From the NCBI RefSeq assembly GCF_016735595.1, contig NZ_JAERRB010000003.1:175401-239400 (forward strand): DNA of 64,000 nt, written 5' to 3'. Under the pieces are notes generated by a model that saw only the letters and a list, made by a program, of their open reading frames with translations, did no database searches and was not told the DNA's origin. A program made the position numbers and the translations under genes. The stretch is from Chryseolinea lacunae (GTDB lineage Bacteria > Bacteroidota > Bacteroidia > Cytophagales > Cyclobacteriaceae). Shown in pieces: positions 33,880 through 41,763 of this stretch; position 1 is the first letter of the stretch; the number at the start of each line of letters is the position of its first letter.

Positions 33880-33909
33880 TTTGGGCTTTGGGGCGTTAAC
33901 TTATCTTTA
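33880..33909 (+). promoter_or_regulatory. Promoter of the DUF6452-like lipoprotein gene
   Basis: TTTG (33880-33883), an 18-base spacer, then TATCTTTA (33902-33909), seven of eight matches to TAnnTTTG. It is divergent from the rimO promoter and 17 bases before the ATG at 33927. Confidence 0.55.
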
Positions 33910-33926
33910 CAGCCGGATCCATAACC

Positions 33927-34799
33927 ATGAATAAAGTCGCCTGGTTCATTTTTTTAGCGTTAGCAGCCTTTTCTTGCCTGGATCAGCCCGATTGCTTTCG
34001 GTTAGACAATAGCGAATACGGCATAAAATTCAGGGTTATCGGCTATGGCTCCAGCAGCGACACCCTGGCCAGCATCGTGATTGATGGAACCGGCATCGTA
34101 TACGCGGCCGATACGGTGCCCGTCACCAATGCCATCGCGCTTCCCCTTAGCCCCGCCCGCCAGGAACTTTCCTACACGTTCACCTGGAAAAACGGTAAAG
34201 TCGACAGGCTTCATTTAGGCTATAAGGCGCAGATCCAATTTGTGTCGCAAGAATGTGGTCAGCGCTATGTGTTCACCGACCTCACCGTGCTTGAAACCAC
34301 TTTCGATTCCACCCACGTTTTCAACGCCAAGCCCGTGCAGCCCGTAGACGTGAACATCGAAATTTTCCGCTGCGCCAAGCCCGATCATATTGGCGTGAAC
34401 TTTAAGAAATTGCTCACCCAAATCGGCACCACCACCACAACGCGCGACAGCCTGGCGCCCATCAAGGCAGTAACGGCTTTCTTCCGTGGTCCCAACGGTT
34501 TGGTCCCTCAATCTGTATACCTTCCCAACGACACGCTGAAAGAAGTTTTTCTTCCGCTAAGTGCCGACCACGACACGGCACGTTATGAATTTGATTTCGG
34601 ATCGGTGAAGAAAAACCTGGTCATGATCTATCGTCGCGAACTGAAAACATCGCTCATCCAATCCTGTGGACGATACACCGTGTTTGCCGGACTGAAAGTG
34701 GGAAAAACAGTAGATTGGGATTCTACCATTGTTAAAACAAAAATTCTGAAAACCGTCACCAACGATCCAGCCATACTCAACCTTGAAGTCAATCTATAA
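33927..34799 (+). CDS. Putative lipoprotein with tandem DUF6452-like domains
   Basis: A 290-residue exported protein of unknown function. The N-terminus (MNKVAWFIFLALAAFSCLDQ) is a lipoprotein signal with the lipobox Cys at residue 17. Two similar halves follow, each opening near a Cys (DCFRLDN; RCAKPDH), with strand patterns and a '...QxCGxRYVFxxLxV...' ending (QECGQRYVFTDLTV; QSCGRYTVFAGLKV). The single-domain version resembles the DUF6452 family of Bacteroidota; the family name is from memory. It overlaps the next gene by 17 bases, so they are coupled. Confidence 0.75.
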   Translation: MNKVAWFIFLALAAFSCLDQPDCFRLDNSEYGIKFRVIGYGSSSDTLASIVIDGTGIVYAADTVPVTNAIALPLSPARQELSYTFTWKNGKVDRLHLGYKAQIQFVSQECGQRYVFTDLTVLETTFDSTHVFNAKPVQPVDVNIEIFRCAKPDHIGVNFKKLLTQIGTTTTTRDSLAPIKAVTAFFRGPNGLVPQSVYLPNDTLKEVFLPLSADHDTARYEFDFGSVKKNLVMIYRRELKTSLIQSCGRYTVFAGLKVGKTVDWDSTIVKTKILKTVTNDPAILNLEVNL

Positions 34800-35475
34800 C
34801 ATAGCGCTCCTGGTGGCCCTGGCCCTTCCCGCATTCGGTCAAAAAAAAGCGGAGAAGGACACCGTGACCGTGAAGCCCAGCTTTGTGCCCACCGGCGTGC
34901 GCATCGGCACCGACGTGATTGCGCTGGCCAAGACTTCATACGACAAGACTTTCAATGGCTGGGAGATGAACGCCGACGTGGATTTTAATCGTTACTATTT
35001 TGCCGTCGACGTTGGCTCGTGGGGACGTAAGTATGCGGCCGATTCGGCAAACTATTCAAACACCGGACGCTATTTTCGTGTGGGTGCCGATGTGAATTTT
35101 CTGAAGAAAGATCCCGACAAAAACATGTTCTTCCTCGGCTTGCGCTATGGCAACGCCACGTTCTCAGAAAACATGTCGGTGATCCGACACGATCAGCAAT
35201 GGGGAAACCTGAGCGGGTCATACGAAAACAATAACATTCGTGCCCACTGGCTCGAACTCACCACCGGCCTTCGCGTGAAAATGTGGAAGATGATCTGGAT
35301 GGGCTACACGGCCCGCTTCAAGTTTGGCCTGGGCACCAGCAGCACACCCGTGATGTTGCCACACGATGTGCCCGGCTATGGGCGCACGGATAAAACGTCT
35401 TACTGGGGTTTCAACTACCAGATCTTTGTGCGCATTCCCGTGCGCAAATCACCCGCTGTTCCGGCGGAAAAGTGA
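34783..35475 (+). CDS. Outer-membrane-like protein (DUF6048-like)
   Basis: A 230-residue exported protein starting at a TTG (34783) inside the end of the lipoprotein gene. That start gives a good signal peptide (MKSIYNIALLVALALPAFGQ), and no ATG fits. The mature part has alternating-strand segments rich in Tyr, Trp and Gly, as in small outer-membrane barrels, and ends with a Pro/Ala tail. It resembles DUF6048 proteins, which I recall as partners of DUF6452 lipoproteins; the pair may act together at the outer membrane. Its 3' end overlaps the convergent ftsY by 27 bases. Confidence 0.75.
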   Translation: MKSIYNIALLVALALPAFGQKKAEKDTVTVKPSFVPTGVRIGTDVIALAKTSYDKTFNGWEMNADVDFNRYYFAVDVGSWGRKYAADSANYSNTGRYFRVGADVNFLKKDPDKNMFFLGLRYGNATFSENMSVIRHDQQWGNLSGSYENNNIRAHWLELTTGLRVKMWKMIWMGYTARFKFGLGTSSTPVMLPHDVPGYGRTDKTSYWGFNYQIFVRIPVRKSPAVPAEK

Positions 35476-36414
35476 GTCGACAAATTCGGTTTTGTTAAAC
35501 GGCTGGAGGTCGTCGACTTTTTCGCCGACGCCAATGTATTTCACGGGAATTTTAAATTCGTCTGAGATGCCAATCACAACCCCACCCTTGGCGGTGCCAT
35601 CGAGTTTGGTGATGGCGAGGGCCGTCACTTCGGTGGCTTTTGTAAATTCTTTTGCCTGGATCATGGCGTTCTGACCTGTGCTTCCATCAAGCACCAGCAA
35701 CACTTCGTGGGGTGCATCGGGAATCACTTTCTGCATCACACGTTTAATTTTGGTGAGCTCGGCCATGAGGTTCACTTTCGTGTGAAGTCTTCCGGCAGTA
35801 TCCACAATGATGATATCTGCATTTTGATCGACGCCTTCTTTCACGGCGTCAAAGGCCACGGCCGAAGGATCGGTGTTCATGCCTCTCGACACCACGGGCA
35901 CGCCTACACGCTCGCCCCACAATTTTAATTGATCAACCGCGGCAGCGCGGAACGTATCGGCGGCGCCAAGCACCACGCGTTTGCCTTTCTTCTTGAACTG
36001 GGCCGAGAGCTTGCCAATGGTGGTGGTCTTGCCCACACCATTCACGCCCACCACCATAATCACATAGGGTTTCTTGTCGGCAGGCGTATCGAAATCCGCC
36101 ACATCGTCTGCGTTATTTTCTGATAGCAGCGAAGCGATTTCTTCTTTCAGGATGCGATCGAGCTCGGAGGTGCCCAGATATTTGTCGCGGGCCACGCGGG
36201 CCTGGATGCGCTCAATGATTTTTAGTGTGGTGGTGACGCCCACATCGGAAGAGACGAGAATCTCTTCCAGGTTGTCGAGCACTTCGTCGTCTACAGTAGC
36301 TTTGCCCACAAGGGCCTTGCCCAACTTGCCAAAGAAGCTTTCTTTTGATTTCTCGAGGCCTTTATTGAGCGATTCTTTTTTATCGGAAGAGAACAGGTTG
36401 CCGAATAATGCCAT
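35449..36414 (-). CDS. ftsY: Signal recognition particle receptor FtsY
   Basis: SRP-receptor GTPase that docks ribosome-SRP complexes at the membrane for cotranslational insertion. The 321-residue protein has only a short N-terminal A region (MALFGNLFSSDKKESLNKG), then the helical N domain and the G domain. GTPase motifs are GVNGVGKTTTIGKL, DTAGRLHTK and TKLDGTAKGG. It lies just downstream of the rpmB-rpmG-DUF4295 operon, beyond a terminator hairpin, so expression may need readthrough or a promoter in the remaining gap of about 30 bases. Confidence 0.96.
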   Translation of the reverse strand: MALFGNLFSSDKKESLNKGLEKSKESFFGKLGKALVGKATVDDEVLDNLEEILVSSDVGVTTTLKIIERIQARVARDKYLGTSELDRILKEEIASLLSENNADDVADFDTPADKKPYVIMVVGVNGVGKTTTIGKLSAQFKKKGKRVVLGAADTFRAAAVDQLKLWGERVGVPVVSRGMNTDPSAVAFDAVKEGVDQNADIIIVDTAGRLHTKVNLMAELTKIKRVMQKVIPDAPHEVLLVLDGSTGQNAMIQAKEFTKATEVTALAITKLDGTAKGGVVIGISDEFKIPVKYIGVGEKVDDLQPFNKTEFVDSLFRRNSG

Positions 36415-36430
36415 AGCGGAGGAGGGATTG

Positions 36431-36462
36431 TTTTAAACAAAAAAAGTCCCGCGAGGGGACTT
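36431..36462 (-). terminator. Terminator of the rpmB-rpmG-DUF4295 operon
   Basis: AAGTCCC (36444-36450) and GGGACTT (36456-36462) form a perfect stem around a five-base loop. On the minus strand the hairpin is followed by a T-run (36439-36445) and TTTAAAA. It sits 17 bases before the ftsY start codon. Confidence 0.75.
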
Positions 36463-36484
36463 CTTGATTTCTTACAGAATCGAA

Positions 36485-36640
36485 CTACTTCTTGGCCAGA
36501 ATTTCTTTCACCAAGTCAGCGGCTACGATTTCTTCTTTGAAGGTGTAAGCGCCAGTCTTTTCAGACTTCACTGCACGGATCACTTTAGCATAGCTTTTGC
36601 CGTCCGTTTTCTTGAGGGATGCAACTACTTTCTTTGCCAT
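36485..36640 (-). CDS. Small basic protein DUF4295
   Basis: A 51-residue protein (MAKKVVASLKKTDGKSY at the start, VKEILAKK at the end) too short to stand out on length alone. It is strongly basic at the N-terminus. DUF4295 proteins are found in Bacteroidota directly after the L28 and L33 genes and are presumed ribosome-associated. Here it begins two bases after the rpmG stop, confirming the operon. Confidence 0.9.
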   Translation of the reverse strand: MAKKVVASLKKTDGKSYAKVIRAVKSEKTGAYTFKEEIVAADLVKEILAKK

Positions 36641-36642
36641 GG

Positions 36643-36825
36643 TTATTTAATTTCTTTGTGAACTGTATATTTTTTCAGCACGGGGTTGTATTTGCGCAAC
36701 TCCAAACGCTCCGTGGTATTCTTACGGTTCTTGGTGGTGATATGGCGGCTCATGCCCGGCATGCCCGTAGCTCTGTGCTCTGTGCACTCTAAAATCACCT
36801 GGATCCTGTTACCTTTCTTTGCCAT
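36643..36825 (-). CDS. rpmG: 50S ribosomal protein L33
   Basis: A 60-residue ribosomal protein of the large-subunit E-site region ([17 protein letters not shown] onward). The Cys pairs of zinc-binding L33 are absent apart from one Cys, so this is the zinc-independent type. It lies between rpmB, 18 bases upstream, and the DUF4295 gene. Confidence 0.96.
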   Translation of the reverse strand: MAKKGNRIQVILECTEHRATGMPGMSRHITTKNRKNTTERLELRKYNPVLKKYTVHKEIK

Positions 36826-36843
36826 GATTCTTTATGTTTTTAA

Positions 36844-37083
36844 TTACAACACGAGGTTGCCATTAGCTTTTGCTTCCTTAAGTACTGCTGTGATACCATA
36901 TTTTGAAATGGTCTTGATCGCTTTGGTAGACACTTTCAGTGTTACCCACTTATCCTCTTCAGGAATGTAGAAGCGTTTCTTTTGAAGGTTCGGTAAGAAT
37001 CTTCTCTTGGTCTTATTGTTCGCGTGCGAAACGTTATTACCAACCTGAGGTCTTTTTCCAGTTATTTGACAAACTCGTGCCAT
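36844..37083 (-). CDS. rpmB: 50S ribosomal protein L28
   Basis: A 79-residue large-subunit protein ([21 protein letters not shown] at the N-terminus). The CxxC zinc pair of some L28 proteins is not present. It is the first gene of the rpmB-rpmG-DUF4295 operon, with its promoter about 35-70 bases upstream. Confidence 0.97.
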   Translation of the reverse strand: MARVCQITGKRPQVGNNVSHANNKTKRRFLPNLQKKRFYIPEEDKWVTLKVSTKAIKTISKYGITAVLKEAKANGNLVL

Positions 37084-37116
37084 ATCCGCTTTGTTTAATT
37101 ATACCCCTCCTAAAAA

Positions 37117-37156
37117 GGGACTGCAAATATCGATAAAACCGTCTTAATATTCCAAA
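37117..37156 (-). promoter_or_regulatory. rpmB operon promoter with TTTGCAGTCCC core
   Basis: On the minus strand TTTG (37153-37156) is followed after 21 bases by GATATTTG (37124-37131), one mismatch from TAnnTTTG, and then CAGTCCC. The 12-base string ATTTGCAGTCCC is identical to that at the tRNA-Val promoter. Confidence 0.6.
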
Positions 37157-37183
37157 GCTCGCTGCAAATAATCAGCAATTCCT

Positions 37184-37396
37184 TTAAAAAAGCCTGAAAA
37201 TGAGCCATTCCGGCTCCAAATCCACGAAATTACCGACCGTCAAATCGGTGTCTTTTAGCTCTTCAGGGGGCGTGCGCGGTGGTGACACCCACCCCTTTGC
37301 AGCCCGCGGCCACGCCCGCCAGCGAATCTTGAACACCACGCAGTGCTTCGGATCGAAGCCCAGGGCCTCCGCCGACTTCAGGTGCAAAGGTGAGCG
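37184..37396 (-). pseudogene. Decayed C-terminal fragment of a HAD-superfamily hydrolase
   Basis: The only gene-like content between rpmB and the T9SS cargo gene. Read on the minus strand, one frame gives HLKSAEALGFDPKHCVVF. After a one-base loss a second frame continues DSLAGVAAGCKGVGVTTAH, and a further shift returns to TPPEELKDTDLTVGNFVDL and a stop. Joined, this is the typical end of a beta-phosphoglucomutase-like HAD phosphatase, including the acidic 'VVFxDSxxGVxAA' motif. The catalytic N-terminal half is missing and at least two frameshifts are present, so no active enzyme can be made. A plus-strand open frame over the same bases (37200-37406) is a shadow. Confidence 0.75.
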
Positions 37397-37402
37397 ATCG
37401 GC

Positions 37403-39622
37403 CTAATAAACCACCAGACGGCTCACAAATGATTTGTTGTTCTCGGTGAAGCGGATAATGTAAACCCCCGACGCCATGCTACCCAGCCGATAGGTGAACT
37501 CTTCGCCACCCGGCACCCGGATGCGATCGGTGACGCGGTGACCCAGGCTCGAAAAAATCTGCATCTCCACACTGCGGTCGGCCTTGACGGTGATGGCCGA
37601 ATTGCGCAGCGTTGGATTGGGATAGACGCTGATGACGGGATTCTCCGGCAACGACTCGCCGCCGTCGTGACGCAACAGGAATAGCCCTCCCAGCGCATTG
37701 CCAATCACCACGCTTGGCTTGGTGGTGTTATATAGATTAACTGGTGCCGTCCAGATGCGGCCTCCAAAATTCCGGTTCTCATATTTATCAGCGTCGGCCA
37801 ACAGGGCGTTGTAGGTGATGTCCCTGATGATGTTCACGGCCAATTTCGTTTGATAGACCGTACGGAAATCGCTGATGATGCCAATGTGTCCATCCTGGTC
37901 GCCGATGAGCAGGTCCGATTTTCCGTCGGCATCCAGATCGGCCACCGAGGTCGACAGGTTTTGCCGCAGCACTGTGGAGCTGAGTCCCAGAAACGCGTTG
38001 GTCACCATTGTGAAGCTGTTCACCTGTCCGTTGTTTTTCCAATACTCCAGCGAGCCGTTGCTCTTTCCCACCAGCAAGTCGCCAAAACCATCCTGGTTCA
38101 CATCCACCACGGTGATGTTCTCCGATTGAAAAATGGTAAAGCCTGTGTTCTGAACCGGTTGCCCTCCAAAATCAACACCCAGCCCTGTCTTGTTCGACAC
38201 ATAATATAAAGCTGTGCTGCCCTGAAGCGTTGTGGCGGTGAACACCAGATCGGTTTTTTTGTCGGCGTCGAAGTCGGCAAATTGAATCTTGAGGTTATAG
38301 ATCGACAGCGCCGAAAAGCCAAACATGTCGTCGTTGGCCAACGTGAATTCGGGTTGGCTGGCGGTGCCTGTGTTTTTATATAGCTTCACCGTGGCAAACA
38401 CACTGCCCGGATCCGATGTGTTCTGACTCACAAACAAATCGTAGTCGCCGTCGGCATCATAGTCGAAAAATGCGGGAACAGAATTATCGCCCACGTCGAC
38501 CATGCGGTCCTGCAAAAAGTTGTCCTGCGAAAAGGTGAACACCGGTGCGGCCGATGTGCCTGTGTTTTTATAAAACCAGTTCGAATGGCTGAGGTCGCTG
38601 TTCAGGTAAAGTTTTGCAAAGATGTTGGGGATGGACACAATATCTTTCCGCCCGTCGAAGTCCAGGTCTTCATAAAACGCCGCCGGATACACAAGAAAGC
38701 TGATGGGCTTTAGTTGTGGAAAGGTAGACGACGTTGTGATGACGGGCGCATCGAGCGTGCCCGTGTTGGAAAGCAGATACAGGTTGCTGCAGGTGGCCTC
38801 CGAAAACAGCATGTCGAGTGTAGCATCACCGTTGACATCCATCACCAACAGGCTTTTGCCTCCAGCGTGCTCGGGTCTGCCACCAGTGATGGGCGGACAT
38901 GGATCGCCGTTGAAGGCGAATGTGCCACACGAACACTCCGTCACACCACCCCACTTCTGCGTTTGTCTTTCAAACACCAGCGAGTCGCATCGGCCATAGC
39001 GCTCCTGGCTAAAATTTTTGTGATACTCCACGGTGCCGTCGCCCACAAAGCGAACGTCGAACAAATCGAGATCGCCATCGCCATCGGCATCGAGCAGCGA
39101 GGGCAGGTCGTCGAATTGCAACTGCACGTTGATGAGTCCTGAAAATCCTTTTGAAAGCAACACCTGGCTTTTGGTGCCGCCCGGGCCGCTATAAAACAGA
39201 AATTGTTTCCACGACGGTGTTTGTCCCGATGCCGTGGTGTTTGTAAAAACTTTGATGCCCAGAATGTCGCCGGTGAAAATATCTTTCTGTCCGTCGCAGT
39301 TGAAGTCGCGCAGCAGGAGCCAGTTGGTGATCTCGGCAGGAAAAAACGATTCATACTGCGGCGCGGCAACGTAGGTGTTGTCGCGATTCAAAAAGGTGAT
39401 GACGCGGTCGGCCATACGATCGAACAACACAAGGTCGTCTTTGCCGTCGTGGTCCAGGTCCATCGTGTTGTATTGCGCCGCGTTCAATCCGCCCACCCAG
39501 GGCATGTTCACGGCTGTGCCGTCGCTGTTTTTCACGGGCACATCGGCCACCATCTCGTAGGTGAATTGCGCCTGTAGCGAAACGGGAAGAAGCAACAGGA
39601 GAAGTCGGAGTAGGTTGGTCAT
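37403..39622 (-). CDS. T9SS-secreted protein with FG-GAP/VCBS repeats
   Basis: A large surface or secreted protein of unknown target. The Met at 39622 begins a signal peptide (MTNLLRLLLLLLPVSLQAQ), giving 739 residues; the frame is open to 39664. The body is a series of calcium-binding FG-GAP/VCBS propeller blades with acidic loops such as DLDHDGKDDLVLFD, DFNCDGQKDIF and DADGDGDLDLFD. The C-terminal 80 residues are a type A sorting domain (VISVYPNPTLRNSA to SRLVVY), so secretion by T9SS is expected. It ends next to the HAD fragment. Confidence 0.9.
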   Translation of the reverse strand: MTNLLRLLLLLLPVSLQAQFTYEMVADVPVKNSDGTAVNMPWVGGLNAAQYNTMDLDHDGKDDLVLFDRMADRVITFLNRDNTYVAAPQYESFFPAEITNWLLLRDFNCDGQKDIFTGDILGIKVFTNTTASGQTPSWKQFLFYSGPGGTKSQVLLSKGFSGLINVQLQFDDLPSLLDADGDGDLDLFDVRFVGDGTVEYHKNFSQERYGRCDSLVFERQTQKWGGVTECSCGTFAFNGDPCPPITGGRPEHAGGKSLLVMDVNGDATLDMLFSEATCSNLYLLSNTGTLDAPVITTSSTFPQLKPISFLVYPAAFYEDLDFDGRKDIVSIPNIFAKLYLNSDLSHSNWFYKNTGTSAAPVFTFSQDNFLQDRMVDVGDNSVPAFFDYDADGDYDLFVSQNTSDPGSVFATVKLYKNTGTASQPEFTLANDDMFGFSALSIYNLKIQFADFDADKKTDLVFTATTLQGSTALYYVSNKTGLGVDFGGQPVQNTGFTIFQSENITVVDVNQDGFGDLLVGKSNGSLEYWKNNGQVNSFTMVTNAFLGLSSTVLRQNLSTSVADLDADGKSDLLIGDQDGHIGIISDFRTVYQTKLAVNIIRDITYNALLADADKYENRNFGGRIWTAPVNLYNTTKPSVVIGNALGGLFLLRHDGGESLPENPVISVYPNPTLRNSAITVKADRSVEMQIFSSLGHRVTDRIRVPGGEEFTYRLGSMASGVYIIRFTENNKSFVSRLVVY

Positions 39623-39751
39623 CAAAAAATATTTTTCTGTATCCTTAACGCAGCCCGGAGCCACCTGTTATCTTTCCCGCAAGATACTTTTCCAGCCCCA
39701 CAATCCCTACCCGCCTGGGATGACCGGCAGACTAAGTTTCGCGACGAATTT

Positions 39752-39759
39752 TACCTTTG
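39752..39759 (+). promoter_or_regulatory. -7 element immediately before murF
   Basis: TACCTTTG fits TAnnTTTG exactly and ends six bases before the murF ATG (39766). Transcription would start at or within a few bases of the start codon. No good -33 TTTG was found. Confidence 0.5.
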
Positions 39760-39765
39760 ACACAC

Positions 39766-41049
39766 ATGACCATCGAAAAGTTGTACACACTATACCGTGA
39801 ATCGGGGCAGGTCTCGACCGACACCCGGAAGATTGCCCGGGGATCGATCTTTTTTGCGCTGAAAGGCGACCGCTTCAACGCCAACACCTTCGCGCAGCAA
39901 GCCCTCGACGCGGGCGCCTCACACGTGGTGCTCGACGACGCGGCCTATGCCGTTGACGGGCGATGCATTGTTGTGGAGAATGTTTTGGAAACCCTGCAGA
40001 AACTGGCGCGCCATCACCGCGACCAACTGACCATTCCCGTGATCGGGCTCACCGGGTCCAACGGCAAGACCACCAGCAAAGAATTGCTCAACGCCGTGCT
40101 CAGCAAAAAATTTAAGACCTATGCCACCCTCGGCAACCTCAACAACCACATCGGTGTGCCGCTCACGCTGTTGGCCATCGATGCCTCGGTGCAACTGGCG
40201 GTTGTTGAAATGGGTGCCAATCATGTGGGTGAAATTGCGTTGCTCTGTTCCATAGCCAATCCTACGCACGGATTCATCACCAACATTGGCCGTGCACACA
40301 TCGGCACGTTTGGGGGATACGAAAATATTATCCGCGCCAAGTCCGAATTGTATCAGCACCTCATCACCACAAACGGCACGGTGTTTATCAATTCCAAAAA
40401 TGAAATTCTCGCCAACATGGCCAAGCGTTTCAAAAGCCCGGTGTTCTATCCGGCAGCGGGCGACTACTATCACGCCGAACTTGTTGATGCCGATCCCTTC
40501 GTGAAAATTCAGGCGGAAAACGGCGACACCGTGTTGACGCATCTGATCGGTGGCTACAATTTTGAAAACATCGCCGCGGCGCTTTGCATCGGAAAACATT
40601 TTGGCGTGCCCGAAGCCCAGGCCAACCAGGCCGTGGCCGACTATCAGCCCGGCAACATGCGCTCGCAGATGATCAAGAAAGAAACCAACACGGTGATTCT
40701 CGATGCCTACAACGCCAACCCCAGCTCTATGCAAGCCGCCATCGAAAACCTGGCGGCCATGAATGCCGAAAAAAAAGTTGCCATTTTGGGCGACATGTTC
40801 GAGCTGGAAGAAGAAGCCGAAAAAGAACACAGGCTCGTGGGACGCTTGCTGAAAGAAAACAAGTTCGACAAAGTCTACCTCTGCGGGGCGCTCATGAAAT
40901 CGGCAAAAGAAGAATACCCGGAGGCCATCCTTTTTGAAAACAAAACGTTGTTAATGGACGAACTGAAAAACAGACCCCTCAACAACGCCACCGTGCTCGT
41001 GAAAGCGTCGCGCGGCGTGGGCCTGGAAACCGTAGTGGAATTTCTGTAA
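39766..41049 (+). CDS. murF: UDP-N-acetylmuramoyl-tripeptide--D-alanyl-D-alanine ligase
   Basis: Adds D-Ala-D-Ala to the UDP-MurNAc tripeptide, the last cytosolic step of the peptidoglycan precursor. The ATG at 39766 (MTIEKLYTLY) gives 427 residues; a TTG nine bases earlier is possible but lies inside the promoter element. The ATP-binding motif is GLTGSNGKTTSKELL. The central Mur-ligase blocks (TNIGRAHIGTFGGYENI, GGYNFENIAAAL, DAYNANPSSMQAA) are intact. It is unusual in not lying in a dcw cluster here; 48 bases separate it from the next gene. Confidence 0.96.
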   Translation: MTIEKLYTLYRESGQVSTDTRKIARGSIFFALKGDRFNANTFAQQALDAGASHVVLDDAAYAVDGRCIVVENVLETLQKLARHHRDQLTIPVIGLTGSNGKTTSKELLNAVLSKKFKTYATLGNLNNHIGVPLTLLAIDASVQLAVVEMGANHVGEIALLCSIANPTHGFITNIGRAHIGTFGGYENIIRAKSELYQHLITTNGTVFINSKNEILANMAKRFKSPVFYPAAGDYYHAELVDADPFVKIQAENGDTVLTHLIGGYNFENIAAALCIGKHFGVPEAQANQAVADYQPGNMRSQMIKKETNTVILDAYNANPSSMQAAIENLAAMNAEKKVAILGDMFELEEEAEKEHRLVGRLLKENKFDKVYLCGALMKSAKEEYPEAILFENKTLLMDELKNRPLNNATVLVKASRGVGLETVVEFL

Positions 41050-41097
41050 GTCAAAACCGGTTTGATCATTATTCATCCATAAAAAAGAAAAGTCGTC

Positions 41098-41760
41098 ATG
41101 GCGTTTGAAGCAACATTGAAATTTCTGAAAGACATCCGCAAAAACAACAACCGCGAGTGGTTCGAAAAGAAAAAGCCACACTACCTCGAGTTGAAAGCCG
41201 ACTTCGACGTGTTTGTGGCCGAACTGCTCAACGCCATAATTCCCTACGACGCTTCCCTGCAGGGACTTGATCCAAAAAAACTGAGCTTCCGCATCTATCG
41301 CGATGTGCGCTTCAGCAAAGACAAAACGCCTTATAAAACCAACATGAGTGTGGCCCTGTCGTCAACAGGCAAAGGCATGGGCACACCGGGATATTATTTT
41401 CAGCTGGAGCCCGGCAACAAGAGCTTTGTGGCCGTGGGTCTGTTTCAACCCATTCCCGAAAACCTGGCCAAGATCCGCCAGGAGATTGACTACACCGGCG
41501 AAACGCTGGGCAAAATTGTGAACGACAAAAAATTTAAATCGGTCTTCGGAAAATTCTGGGATGAAGACGCGCTCAAGACCGTGCCCAAAGGCTACGCCAA
41601 AGACCACCCGCACATTGAATGGCTGAAACTGAAAAGTTTTATCGTGACCCACGAGTTCACCGACAGCGAAGTGCTCGACAAAAAGTTTTTGAAAAAGCTG
41701 GTCGACACCATGCGCGCAGCCAAGCCGTTGAACGACTATTTGAAAGAAGCTATTTCGTAA
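41098..41760 (+). CDS. DUF2461 family protein
   Basis: A 220-residue cytosolic protein of the DUF2461/TIGR02453 family, function unknown. The family opening (TLKFLKDIRKNNNREWFEKKK) and the core FRIYRDVRFSKDKTPYKTN with its conserved basic residues are clear, as is the GYYFQLEPG strand. It follows murF on the same strand by 48 bases and ends three bases before the convergent AsmA-like gene. Confidence 0.92.
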   Translation: MAFEATLKFLKDIRKNNNREWFEKKKPHYLELKADFDVFVAELLNAIIPYDASLQGLDPKKLSFRIYRDVRFSKDKTPYKTNMSVALSSTGKGMGTPGYYFQLEPGNKSFVAVGLFQPIPENLAKIRQEIDYTGETLGKIVNDKKFKSVFGKFWDEDALKTVPKGYAKDHPHIEWLKLKSFIVTHEFTDSEVLDKKFLKKLVDTMRAAKPLNDYLKEAIS

Positions 41761-41763
41761 CGT

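Noticed and set aside
37200-37406. Plus-strand frame of 68 codons in the rpmB upstream region
   Set aside because: It is antisense to the recognisable HAD fragment, has low-complexity composition and no start signals.
41049-41066. TCAAAACCGGTTTGA near-palindrome after murF, considered as a terminator
   Set aside because: No T-tract follows and the stem is only five bases around an unpaired A; probably chance.
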